Below, piece after piece: positions 41,681 to 49,830 of a stretch of 64,000 nucleotides of DNA. This stretch comes from Sandaracinaceae bacterium (GTDB lineage Bacteria; Myxococcota_A; Polyangia; Polyangiales; JADJQN01), in the NCBI GenBank assembly GCA_016712745.1, contig JADJQN010000015.1, forward strand, positions 62,001 to 126,000. Direction: 5' to 3'. The position numbers and the translations under genes were made by a program. Position 1 is the stretch's first letter, and each line of letters begins with the position of its first letter. The notes beneath the pieces are model-generated. The model was given only the letters and a program-made list of their open reading frames with translations, was not told the origin of the DNA and made no database searches.

Positions 41681-43027
41681 ATGGGGGGCTTTTCGGAACG
41701 TCGGACAGCTGCGGTTGGAGCAAATTCGAGATTGAACGCGCCAAGTAGTCTCGTCGTATTCGGAATTCCTGGGTTGGTAGTCCTCGCTGCAGCTTTCGCT
41801 GCGGTTGATTACGCGATCGGTGCCTTCGGCGAGGTGCGCGCCCGCGCCGTTCGCGACGAAGGCCGCGAGTACTCAGGCACGGCCGCACGGCTGCTTGAGC
41901 ACGAAGGAAAGATTCGCGCCCGCCTCCTGGCTGGCCGCGTGCTGTGTCTGTCGACGGGGGCTGCCCTTTCCACTCTAGTGGCCATTCGATCCGAGAAGTG
42001 GTGGGTCGTGGTTTTGGCCGGTCTCGCGGTGGCGTTTGGCTATAGCGCTGCCGTCGAAATCCTCGGAACCCTGGCTCGCAAGTGGTCGAGCTGGGTCGCG
42101 CTGCCCCTTTTGCGCTGGTTTCGTCCCCTCGAAATCATCATGGTGCCATTCGCCGCGCCGCTCGCGTGGCTCGGTGAGGTGATCGGGCGCGTTAGCCCGT
42201 CGCCGCGCGAGCAGGACGCGGAGAAGATTGTCGACCTCGAAGTCGAGAGCGTTATCGAACGCGGCGAGGAAACTGGATCGATTCCAAGCGACCACGCCGA
42301 CCTTTTGCGAGGCGTGCTCGAGTTCAAAGACACGGTCGTTCGCGAAATCATGGTCCCGCGAACGCAGATCCTGGCGATCGATATCGACATGCCAGTCAAC
42401 GATGTGGTGCGCCTGATACTCGAGGGCGGCCATAGCCGCTATCCCGTCTATAGAGATCGACTCGACAAGATGCTGGGAGTTATCTACGCGAAGGATGTCT
42501 TTCAGGCGCAGCGCAAGCATTCTGATGAACCTATCGACTTGAACAAGCTCCTGCGCAAGCCCGTCTTCTTTGTCTCAGAAACGCAGAAGATTGGAACGCT
42601 CTTGAAGCAAATGCAGTCGCGTCGCGTTCATCTCGCCATCGTCGTGGACGAGTTCGGCGGCACGAACGGAATCGTTTCGCTCGAGGACATTTTGGAAGAA
42701 ATTGTCGGCGATATCCGCGATGAGCACGATGACGATGAGACGCAGGTCACGGAAGTCTCGCCCGGGCATTTCCTCGTGGACGCAAGCATGTCGATCTACG
42801 ACCTGCAGGACCGCATCGGCGTAGACCTGCGCGATGACGACGGTGGTGACTACGACTCCGTCGGCGGCCTCATCATCGACAAGGCGGGCAAAGTTCCGGA
42901 AAACGGCGAGACGCTTTCGTTCGGCAACGTCGAGTTCATCGTACGCGAGCGCGACCCGCGCCGCGTACGCCGCGTCGAAGTCGTTCCAAAGCAGCCCGAC
43001 GAAACGACCGCGGAAATCAACGCCTGA
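41681..43027 (+). CDS. CNNM/CBS-domain membrane protein (CorC/HlyC family)
   Basis: An N-terminal CNNM (DUF21) membrane domain with about three to four helices (LVVFGIPGLVVLAAAFAAVD and WWVVVLAGLAVAFGYSAAVE) is followed by two CBS repeats (residues about 215-330; VREIMVPRTQILAIDID and LAIVVDEFGGTNGIVSLEDI) and a CorC_HlyC domain (about 350-440, FLVDASMSIYDLQDRIGVDL). Family members are magnesium or cobalt efflux-related transporters, with ATP sensing by CBS. Start ATG 41681 includes some residues before the first helix; a TTG at 41732 is an alternative. The order CNNM-CBS-CBS-CorC is normal. Confidence 0.93.
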   Translation: MGGFSERRTAAVGANSRLNAPSSLVVFGIPGLVVLAAAFAAVDYAIGAFGEVRARAVRDEGREYSGTAARLLEHEGKIRARLLAGRVLCLSTGAALSTLVAIRSEKWWVVVLAGLAVAFGYSAAVEILGTLARKWSSWVALPLLRWFRPLEIIMVPFAAPLAWLGEVIGRVSPSPREQDAEKIVDLEVESVIERGEETGSIPSDHADLLRGVLEFKDTVVREIMVPRTQILAIDIDMPVNDVVRLILEGGHSRYPVYRDRLDKMLGVIYAKDVFQAQRKHSDEPIDLNKLLRKPVFFVSETQKIGTLLKQMQSRRVHLAIVVDEFGGTNGIVSLEDILEEIVGDIRDEHDDDETQVTEVSPGHFLVDASMSIYDLQDRIGVDLRDDDGGDYDSVGGLIIDKAGKVPENGETLSFGNVEFIVRERDPRRVRRVEVVPKQPDETTAEINA

Positions 43028-43048
43028 CTCACGCCGCGCGATAGCGTT

Positions 43049-43170
43049 CGGAACGATTGGCCGCCAAGACGCCAGCTTGTGGAAGACACCTAAACTAAGA
43101 ATACCAAACTAAGAATTTTTGCGTTTAGTGCGTATTCGTTTCGAACTCACTGGCGTGCTGCCGGTTCGAA
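43049..43170. repeat. dispersed inverted repeat with CCGCCAAGACGCCAG end
   Basis: The left end gaacgattggccgccaagac and the inverted right end (around 43144-43170) frame a palindrome with a core region containing a tandem AAACTAAGAA repeat (43092-43121). The end block is the same as at 18859, 25888 and 30530. No coding sequence is supported in the 216-base gap. Confidence 0.65.
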
Positions 43171-43243
43171 AACTCGGGTGGAGCGAACGCGGTCGTGCTC
43201 GAACTCTGGGTCGCAGCCGTCGAGACAAGCGCGACGTGAGAGA

Positions 43244-43867
43244 TCAATACTCAGCCCACGCTTGCTCAACAATGGTGCCGTCGAGTTTGGGAGTGATGAT
43301 GGTGTAGTGAGCGACGCGGTTCTCTGCGTTGTGCACGACGCCGACGTTGACGATGCGAACGCCGGGGACGGTGCGTTCGAAGGGCACGAGAGCGCCGCCG
43401 CAAACGATGATGTCTGCAGGGTCGTCGGCGACGAGGGCCAGTGTCTCGTCGTCGTCGAGATCGTGTGAAAACTCGATTGAGGGATCGGAAGGCGAGCCGT
43501 GCATGACCACGAGTTCGTCGCCTTGAATGAGCGGCATGCGAATTTGCACTGGCAGACGCTTCAGCTTCTGCAGAACGAACTCGCCGAGTGAATCGCGTGT
43601 GCTCTTGAATTGCGCAGCGAGTGCTTTCTCCCGCGCATCTTTCGGTTTTAGCAGATCAGGGTCGACTGTAGCGACCGCGAGGTCCTTCGGTCCTTGTGTG
43701 ATATGGGCTTGCAAAGTGGCGAGCCGCATCCATGTTTCGAGCGGCTTGTCGCCTCCAAGGACGACGTTGCCGGCGACGTAAATGTCCGTGATCGCGCGCC
43801 GTGCGACGTCGGCGAGCACGGCCTCTAGAGCGGCGAGATTGCCCTGCACGTCGGAGCAAAAAGCCAT
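43244..43867 (-). CDS. metallophosphoesterase-fold protein lacking most metal ligands
   Basis: The 207-residue protein follows the calcineurin-like phosphodiesterase layout (SDVQGNLAALEAVLADVARR; IYVAGNVVLGGDKP; HITQGPKDLAVATVD; DELVVMHGSPSDP; IIVCGGALVPFERTVPGVRI). Compared with the active-family pattern SDIHGN, GDxVxxGP, GNHD, HGSP and GHTH, the first His is Gln, GD is GN, GNHD is GPKD and GHTH is GGAL. Only the first Asp and the HGSP His remain. It should keep the fold but not the di-metal site, so it is probably a binding or regulatory protein. ATG 43867 gives a short first strand; GTG 43906 is an alternative. Confidence 0.8.
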   Translation of the reverse strand: MAFCSDVQGNLAALEAVLADVARRAITDIYVAGNVVLGGDKPLETWMRLATLQAHITQGPKDLAVATVDPDLLKPKDAREKALAAQFKSTRDSLGEFVLQKLKRLPVQIRMPLIQGDELVVMHGSPSDPSIEFSHDLDDDETLALVADDPADIIVCGGALVPFERTVPGVRIVNVGVVHNAENRVAHYTIITPKLDGTIVEQAWAEY

Positions 43868-43984
43868 GGGCCGAGACGCGGGAGTGGGGTGAGCCAGGAG
43901 AGACACCGGCCCACTATAGACTGGTTTTTGATGCGATGAGCCGCGAACTTGGAGAGCGAGACGTAGGGTCGATAGAATTCCAGT

Positions 43985-44431
43985 ATGACCCCACGTGGCA
44001 TCTTGAAAGGCCTTGCGCGCGCGACCGGCGGCGGGCGGCTCGTGCAGCGGAAGCACACGTCGTTGAACCGCGAAGGGGAAGAAGCGCTGTTTCGCGTAGC
44101 AAGCGTCATGTCAGAAGGAATCGTCCGCGATGGAGGAACGTTCTTCGGTTCGACGATGATTACCTTCGATCTCGAAGCATTGGCCCCCGATTGGCGCGTG
44201 ACGCTGGACAACGCCGAGCGAGAGCGTCTCTTGCGTACCATTGAAGGCTCGGTGCGTGTGCGTTTGCGCGCGTTGCGGATCGCGCGCGCGCAGGCCTTGC
44301 AGCATGTGTCCAATCGGCCTCTTGGCACTGCCTACGCGGATATGAAGTTCTCACTGCGCGGAAGACATTTGCATCTCGACGTCGATCTTGAGGCCGAAGT
44401 CGCGGTATCGTCGGCTTTGAGCGGGACATGA
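43985..44431 (+). CDS. unknown protein upstream of MerR-TPR gene
   Basis: The 148-residue product has no signal peptide or membrane segment; it is an alpha/beta-like soluble protein with basic start (MTPRGILKGLARATGGGRLV), a Gly/Phe turn (SEGIVRDGGTFFGSTMITFD) and an Ala/Arg helix (SVRVRLRALRIARAQALQHV). It overlaps the next gene (ATGA), so the two are coupled. No family recognised; possibly a protein partner of the MerR-like regulator. Confidence 0.7.
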   Translation: MTPRGILKGLARATGGGRLVQRKHTSLNREGEEALFRVASVMSEGIVRDGGTFFGSTMITFDLEALAPDWRVTLDNAERERLLRTIEGSVRVRLRALRIARAQALQHVSNRPLGTAYADMKFSLRGRHLHLDVDLEAEVAVSSALSGT

Positions 44432-45438
44432 GCGAAGACCAGAACAACGTCATCCATGTATTTTTCGGCAAGGGAATCGAGCGAGGTCAGAAGCTCGACC
44501 CGCCGACGGTCCACGACGTTGTTGAAGGCGAGCCGCCTGTTCTGCACGAGCGTGAAATCGATCCAGTCAGCGACCTCTACGGCATTGCCGAAGTCGCGAG
44601 GGTCGTTGGCGTCTCGCAAGGCCGCTTGCGTTATTGGGATCGCACAGCCTTCGTGCGCCCCTCGGGCTCCGATGGAAAGCGCAGGCTCTACACCTTCCAA
44701 GACTTGATCGGTCTGCGTACCGCGAAGGGCCTGTTGGATCACGGCGTGCCCTTGCAGCGTGTTCGCGCATCCGTGGATGCACTTGTAGCGTCACTTCCGC
44801 GCGTCACGCGTCCGCTGGCCGAGTTGCGCGTGGTCGCCGACGGCCATACCGTGGTCGTTCGCGGTGACGAACCAGCGTTTGAGCCGCAGAGCGGGCAGCT
44901 AGTAATCGATTTCAACGTAGGCGAGCTGCGCGATGATGTGGTGCGCGCGCTCGCGCTCGACGGGTGCACGCCGGCGGAACGCAAAGCGGCGTACGATCAC
45001 TATCTCGAGGGTTGCCGCTTCGACGAAGAGGAAACCACGTTTGAGCGCGCCGAGAAGGCGTATCGCCGCGCCATTGAGCTTGACCCATCCCTTTCGAATG
45101 CGATTACCAATCTTGGCAATCTCCGTTTCCGCCAGGGACACTCGATCGAAGCGGAAGCGCTCTATCTTCGCGCGCTGAAGATCGATGGCGGGCAACCGGA
45201 GGCCTTCTACAACCTGGGTTTCTTGAGCTTCGAGCGCGGCGACGTCAGCGCAGCGGTTGGCCACTTCGAAAAAGCTGTCGCTCAGGATCCTGGCTTTTCT
45301 GACGCGCATTTCAACTTGGCGATGGCACTGACCGAGCTTGGCCGGGCGTCGCTTGCGAAAGAGCACTGGGAGCACTATCTCGTGCTTGAGCCCGATGGGG
45401 CGTGGTCGGAAATCGCACGTCGCCACCTCTCGGAGTAA
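44428..45438 (+). CDS. MerR-type HTH protein fused to TPR repeats
   Basis: Residues 45-115 carry a MerR-family helix-turn-helix: DLYGIAEVARVVGVSQGRLR, RYWDRTAFVRPSGSDGKRRL and TFQDLIGLRTAKGLLDHGV. The C-terminal half from about residue 190 contains three or four TPR units (FERAEKAYRRAIELDPSLSN, ITNLGNLRFRQGHSIEAEAL, FYNLGFLSFERGDVSAAVGH and following). The usual MerR effector or metal-binding tail is absent, replaced by TPRs, so it probably responds through protein-protein contacts. It is translationally coupled to the gene upstream and followed by pdxH after two bases. Confidence 0.87.
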   Translation: MSEDQNNVIHVFFGKGIERGQKLDPPTVHDVVEGEPPVLHEREIDPVSDLYGIAEVARVVGVSQGRLRYWDRTAFVRPSGSDGKRRLYTFQDLIGLRTAKGLLDHGVPLQRVRASVDALVASLPRVTRPLAELRVVADGHTVVVRGDEPAFEPQSGQLVIDFNVGELRDDVVRALALDGCTPAERKAAYDHYLEGCRFDEEETTFERAEKAYRRAIELDPSLSNAITNLGNLRFRQGHSIEAEALYLRALKIDGGQPEAFYNLGFLSFERGDVSAAVGHFEKAVAQDPGFSDAHFNLAMALTELGRASLAKEHWEHYLVLEPDGAWSEIARRHLSE

Positions 45439-45440
45439 CC

Positions 45441-46019
45441 ATGACCGAAGATCCCATCGCACGATTTCAAGAAGAATTCGCCCGCGCCGAAATCAAAGAA
45501 ACCATCGACGTGAACGCGGTGGCGCTCGCCACGTGTACGCCGGACGGCAAGCCTTCCGTGAGGTATGTGCTTTTGAAAGGCGCGGACCAAGACGGTTTCG
45601 TATTCTACACAAACGCGGAGAGCCGAAAGGGGCGCGAGCTCGCCGCAAATCCGCACGCAGCGCTCGCCTTCTTTTGGCCGACGATCTACGTGCAAGCGCG
45701 CGTCGAGGGCACAATCACAAAGGTGTCTGCTGAGGAATCCGATGAGTACTTCGCTACTCGTGCTCGAGATAGCCAGCTTGGCGCTTGGGCCTCGCAGCAG
45801 AGCCGTCTACTTTCCTCGCGCGAGGCGCTCGATCATGCGTTCGAAGACTATCGTGTGCGCTTCGGAGACGGGCCGATCCCCCGGCCGCCGTATTGGGGCG
45901 GCTATTGCTTGAAGCCAACTCGCATTGAGTTCTGGTATGGCAAGCCGAACCGCTTGCACGATCGGCATGTGTTTTTGCGCGAGGGTAGTGGTTGGCGCGA
46001 AGAACGCCTCTATCCCTAA
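45441..46019 (+). CDS. pdxH: pyridoxamine 5'-phosphate oxidase
   Basis: PdxH oxidises pyridoxine or pyridoxamine 5'-phosphate to pyridoxal 5'-phosphate with FMN. The 192-residue sequence has VALATCTPDGKPSVRYVLLK, YTNAESRKGRELAANPHAA, FFWPTIYVQARVEGTITKV, SQLGAWASQQSRLLSSREAL, the block RPPYWGGYCLKPTRIEFWYG and HDRHVFLRE, with the terminal EERLYP end of the family. It is a little shorter at the N-terminus than the E. coli enzyme. ATG 45441 is a few bases after the MerR-TPR stop. It converges three bases from the aspartyl-protease-like gene. Confidence 0.96.
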   Translation: MTEDPIARFQEEFARAEIKETIDVNAVALATCTPDGKPSVRYVLLKGADQDGFVFYTNAESRKGRELAANPHAALAFFWPTIYVQARVEGTITKVSAEESDEYFATRARDSQLGAWASQQSRLLSSREALDHAFEDYRVRFGDGPIPRPPYWGGYCLKPTRIEFWYGKPNRLHDRHVFLREGSGWREERLYP

Positions 46020-46022
46020 GAC

Positions 46023-47273
46023 CTATTCGGCGTCAGCAGTCGCGCTGTTATCGATACGCAGCGCGACAGCGTTGGACTCGGTGTCGAACGTCATCTGAAA
46101 CTGAGCGAGAAACTGTCCGCCGATGACGCCGTAGATGCGCGTGCCAGCGACTTCCACAAGGCCGGGCGGAACAAGCCCGGTTACGCCTGGTACATGCTCG
46201 ATCGCCGCTGCGCCCAGGTGGAATGACTCGATGTCGACGACGCGTGCGTTGGCTACTGGCGATCCGGGCACGAGCGGCAGCGTCGCGGGATCAACGTGCA
46301 TGGATTGTACGGCAACGTCTGCGAGGGCAAGGACAAGCCCTGCCGCAGAGTCGAGCGCGTAGTATTGAGGCTGGCCGTCGTTGATAGTCGCGCGAATCGC
46401 GAGAAGCGATCCCTGAAACATGGCGAAAGGTAGCGCGAGCGAGTCGTTGGCGATTTCGGGAGCCGCTGTTCGTACGATCAACTTTCGGTTCGGCCCGTCG
46501 AGGGTCGCGTGAAGATGCAGCAGAATGTCCATGCCGATGACAGCGCCGATCGGGATGTGAACTGCGTTCTCGATGTCTGACAAATCGCGCGCGAAGCTCG
46601 GTACGTTGTGCACATGAAGCGCTCCGAGCCCGATGTCGGCGATCACCGAACCGCTCGGGTGTCCGTCGTCGTCGACGACAGTGGTGCTCGCCGAAGTAGC
46701 GATGAGCGCGTTCGTTGCGCGGCCGTCGATGGTGATTGCGACGATGGGAATCGGAAGAGTGGCCGCTGCGCCTTGATAGGGGATCTCGGCACTCGCGTCG
46801 CCGGTGGCAGAAAAGTAAGGACCGGCGGTCGCTGCGCGAGAAAGTGGAAGCATCGCGGTTGCCCAACCATCCACGGGCTCCTGTCCATCGACTGCTCCCA
46901 GATCGCGCGCTACGGCCGCGAACTCACCGAGCATCGCGTTCGCGCGCGCGCGCAAACGCAGAAGCGTCGGGCCGTGCGCGCGTTCGAGAACGGCCACCGT
47001 CGCGCGTGCGTCCAAACGTGAGAGTGCGACGCGCGCCGCTACTTCCATTCCATGATCGTCGAGAGGATTGAGCTGCAACGCGTTCTGACTCGCGCGCCAC
47101 GCGGCATCCATGTCGCCTTCGAGATATGACGTTACCGCTCGATCGCTCCAAGATGGCGCGCCCGCTTGCTCGCCGCTGGCGGCCGCAAGACTTGAGCTTG
47201 CCGGCGGTGTACCGCCGCAGCCAACTAGCGCGGTGATGTAACAAAGCATGGCCAATGCAGTCGTTTTACGCAT
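46023..47273 (-). CDS. lipoprotein with TPR-like part and two retropepsin-like domains
   Basis: The signal (ALAMLCYITALVGCGG) indicates a lipoprotein. Residues 45-130 are TPR-like helices (WRASQNALQLNPLDDHGMEV). Two aspartyl-protease-type domains follow. In the first, VAITIDGRATNALIATSAST replaces the expected catalytic LxDTGAS motif by Ala-Thr-Ser, so its Asp is lost; the second has ALDSAAGLVLAL with Asp-Ser-Ala. Both keep the terminal GMDILLHLHATLDGPNRKLIV-like and GQFLAQFQMTFD end strands. The protein could be a scaffold with one active half, or non-catalytic. Periplasmic side of the envelope. Confidence 0.8.
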   Translation of the reverse strand: MRKTTALAMLCYITALVGCGGTPPASSSLAAASGEQAGAPSWSDRAVTSYLEGDMDAAWRASQNALQLNPLDDHGMEVAARVALSRLDARATVAVLERAHGPTLLRLRARANAMLGEFAAVARDLGAVDGQEPVDGWATAMLPLSRAATAGPYFSATGDASAEIPYQGAAATLPIPIVAITIDGRATNALIATSASTTVVDDDGHPSGSVIADIGLGALHVHNVPSFARDLSDIENAVHIPIGAVIGMDILLHLHATLDGPNRKLIVRTAAPEIANDSLALPFAMFQGSLLAIRATINDGQPQYYALDSAAGLVLALADVAVQSMHVDPATLPLVPGSPVANARVVDIESFHLGAAAIEHVPGVTGLVPPGLVEVAGTRIYGVIGGQFLAQFQMTFDTESNAVALRIDNSATADAE

Positions 47274-47356
47274 GTGCGAACGGATATCAGAGTCTCCTGC
47301 ACGTGGCGAGCGTTCTTCTGATTGAAACCTCGCGCAAACACTCGTAGAAGGCGTGC

Positions 47357-49312
47357 ATGCGTCTTGTCGATGCTCTGGCTGCCCTTTCGACCGAGAGCTT
47401 TCTGGCTCTAAGTCGCAAACGCGGAGTCGTGTTCGACGAGCAAAAACGTATTACGCCCGTGGAGCAGGCTGCGCGTCAGTTGGTAACGCCCAAGGAGCTC
47501 GCCTATGGCAAGAGCATTTCGCCGGAGATGCGCCGCGCGCTTTCGTCATTCGCCGCTGAGCCGCAAGGCGTTGCGCGCGAGTCCATCGGTGGGGCGATTG
47601 TACCGCTGGTAGAAGCTGGCCTTGTGTTCGCTGCCGCGCGCGACTCAGCGCGCTTTGTTATGCCGAGCACGTATCGCCTGCAATGTCCGCCATCGGGCGC
47701 CGATGATCCTAGGTCACTCCGCTTGCTGCTGCCGCATCTCGATGAGGAGTCGCTTCAAGCACTGACGGCGCATCATCTAGGCCGACTCCCCGCGATTCCT
47801 CGTTTGCTTTTACTCGGCGATTTGCTCGACAAGCTCGAGTCGCGAAAAGTCGTAGAGCAAACAGTTCATACGCTAGGTCCAAAGGAGCGCGCCCTACTTT
47901 TAGCGATCGAGGCGCGCGGCGGCGAAGTCGATCCCGCAGAACTTCTTGACCTTGCCGGTGAGCCGCGCCGCTATGCAAACCCGACAGGCACGGGCCAGGC
48001 ATCCTCACGACGGTCGCCCGCCTATCCGCTCTTGCGCGCAGGTCTTCTCTTCCCATTCGGCAAAGACGCCTACACGATTCCCACGGAAGTAGCGTCTGTC
48101 ATCGGCAAAGATCGCCGTGCCCGTGCGGCCACGATGCGCGCGCACGTGCGCGAGCGCGTGGCTTCTCAAGACTTGACACCGCAGCGCGCGCGCTTCGCTG
48201 ACGACCCCGGGGCAACGACGATAGCGCTGCTTGCGATCTTGAAAGCGGAAGGCGTCTCACTTTCGCAGGAGGTTTCGGCGCCTCGAACAGTGCTGAAGAA
48301 AGCAGGGCGCACGCTTGGGCTTGAGGCGCATGCGGTGGAGTTACTTGCTGCATTGGCGCGCGCCGATGGGCTAGCTACAGCGGCCATTCCGATAAAGGAC
48401 ATAGGTTTTAGGCTAGCGCGAATGTGGCGACGTGGCGGGGCCTGGGACGAATCGCGCACTGAGCCCGATAGCCTGCGCGCGCAACAACGCTTCGCTCGCA
48501 TTTCAACTCCGACAATGGCGTTGGTGAGCGCAGTGATTGAGCTCCTTTCCGAAGTCGAAAGCACGCGCTTTGCTCTCGTCGAGGACGTGGTCGCGGCGGC
48601 GCTTACCGACCTGCGTGCGAGCTCTGCTGCGCAAAAACTCGCTCGCGCGCGGCGGCGGGATCGTGAGCTCTTTGAAGCTTCGCCCGAGGTCGTAGTCCGC
48701 AAAGTGATTGATCAGACACTGCCAACGCTGGGCTTGATCGATCGAGGGCAGGGCGAGGATGGCCCAGTCTTACGTCTGTCGGCGCAGGGTCGCAAATGGC
48801 TGCAGCAGTCCGACGTAGCCCGCCCGGCGCTCGTCCCAAAAAAGCACGCGAGTTTCGCCGAGCAAGCGCGGTTGTCGATCTCGTTCGACGCGCCGATCTC
48901 TCACGTGCTGGCGCTCGCCGACTTCACCACGCTGCATCCGATGCGCGAGAAAGTCGTTGCACATTTCGAGCTGGAAACGATCGAGCGCGGCTACGAACGC
49001 TCCATCGACGTAGCCGATATGCGAGCACGCATTCTGCGCGTGAGCGACTCGATGGATGAGAAAGTGGAAGCGTTGTTCGCACGCGTCTCAGCGGCGCGCG
49101 TTCGATGCGAGTGGCAACCAGCATCGGCCTTTGTCTACGTGTCTGATCGCTCCGTGCGCGACGCGTTTTTGAGTGACGACCTAGGTGCATCACTTGTCTT
49201 TTCCGATTCCCCCAAAGAGGGTCTGCTCGTGCGAGCAGGGGTCTCGATCGCTCGCATCGAGCGCATTTTGCGCCGTCTGGGCGGAGAACTCGTGGTTCGC
49301 CGCGATTCATGA
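47357..49312 (+). CDS. large protein of unknown function, helical, helicase-associated-domain-like
   Basis: The 651-residue protein has no signal peptide and no membrane helix. Long helical regions (TSLR/LLLPHLDEESLQALTAHHL style) and a C-terminal part (RLSISFDAPISHVLALADFT, VEALFARVSAARVRCEW, LVRAGVSIARIERILRRLGG) vaguely recall proteins annotated as helicase-associated in Actinobacteria, which accompany XPB-type helicases, but no motif is diagnostic. No helicase gene is adjacent. The ATG at 47357 fits; it is divergent from the retropepsin-like gene by 83 bases. Function unknown. Confidence 0.72.
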   Translation: MRLVDALAALSTESFLALSRKRGVVFDEQKRITPVEQAARQLVTPKELAYGKSISPEMRRALSSFAAEPQGVARESIGGAIVPLVEAGLVFAAARDSARFVMPSTYRLQCPPSGADDPRSLRLLLPHLDEESLQALTAHHLGRLPAIPRLLLLGDLLDKLESRKVVEQTVHTLGPKERALLLAIEARGGEVDPAELLDLAGEPRRYANPTGTGQASSRRSPAYPLLRAGLLFPFGKDAYTIPTEVASVIGKDRRARAATMRAHVRERVASQDLTPQRARFADDPGATTIALLAILKAEGVSLSQEVSAPRTVLKKAGRTLGLEAHAVELLAALARADGLATAAIPIKDIGFRLARMWRRGGAWDESRTEPDSLRAQQRFARISTPTMALVSAVIELLSEVESTRFALVEDVVAAALTDLRASSAAQKLARARRRDRELFEASPEVVVRKVIDQTLPTLGLIDRGQGEDGPVLRLSAQGRKWLQQSDVARPALVPKKHASFAEQARLSISFDAPISHVLALADFTTLHPMREKVVAHFELETIERGYERSIDVADMRARILRVSDSMDEKVEALFARVSAARVRCEWQPASAFVYVSDRSVRDAFLSDDLGASLVFSDSPKEGLLVRAGVSIARIERILRRLGGELVVRRDS

Positions 49313-49495
49313 CGCAGTGGGTCGGGCGCTTTCCGGAAAAAGTCTTGACTGCATAAATGCCACGCATATTCTGCTCAGACGTCCGGGGGTTTTGGCTTCG
49401 CACTGCGTGAAGGCCGGGGCGTTTGTTAGGCAAGGGGGGGCTGTTCTGGACCTTTTGTCGAATGGTGGTTCGCCACCAAGCTGGAGGAAGTCGGA

Positions 49496-49699
49496 ATGGC
49501 TGTAGGAACGGTAAAGTGGTTCAATGATGCGAAGGGTTTTGGTTTCATTCGTCAGGACAACGGACCCGACGTATTCGTCCATTACTCGCAGATCGTAGGC
49601 GAAGGCTTCCGCACTCTCGAGGAAGGCATGGCCGTCGAATTCGAGATCAAGGAAGGCCCCAAGGGTCTCCTTGCGGAAAAGGTCAGCCGCGCCGGCTGA
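49496..49699 (+). CDS. cold shock protein, CspA family
   Basis: A 67-residue OB-fold nucleic-acid chaperone. The RNP1 motif KGFGFI and RNP2 motif DVFVHY are intact (GTVKWFNDAKGFGFIRQDNG and PDVFVHYSQI), and the end GPKGLLAEKVSRAG is usual. A GGAGG site precedes the ATG, preceded in turn by a 183-base leader after the previous gene. Csp mRNAs often have long 5' leaders with thermosensing structure; sequence similarity to a known cold-shock box was not assessed. A strong terminator follows. Confidence 0.97.
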   Translation: MAVGTVKWFNDAKGFGFIRQDNGPDVFVHYSQIVGEGFRTLEEGMAVEFEIKEGPKGLLAEKVSRAG

Positions 49700-49723
49700 G
49701 CTCACCGTTCTTAGAGTTGAATC

Positions 49724-49757
49724 AAAGAGCCACGCACACCGCGTGGCTCTTTGCTTT
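49724..49757 (+). terminator. intrinsic terminator of the cold shock gene
   Basis: Perfect 12-base stem aaagagccacgc / gcgtggctcttt with loop acacc, followed by GCTTTT. It lies 24 bases after the csp stop codon and points in the direction of csp transcription. The first A-rich side also gives a weak terminator for the opposite strand. Confidence 0.93.
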
Positions 49758-49787
49758 TAATGGCACGCGGGTGCGGGGGTTAACACG

Positions 49788-49830
49788 AGGTCAAGAGATC
49801 AAGAGGAAGGCCGAGGATTTTTTCGGCGTT
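49788..49830. repeat. single arm of the AGAGGAAGGC repeat family
   Basis: gaggtcaagagatcaagagg at 49787-49806 followed by aaggc matches the arm of the element at 41010-41102; here the second arm is not visible. It is immediately downstream of the csp terminator and next to the stop of the following minus-strand gene. Confidence 0.6.
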
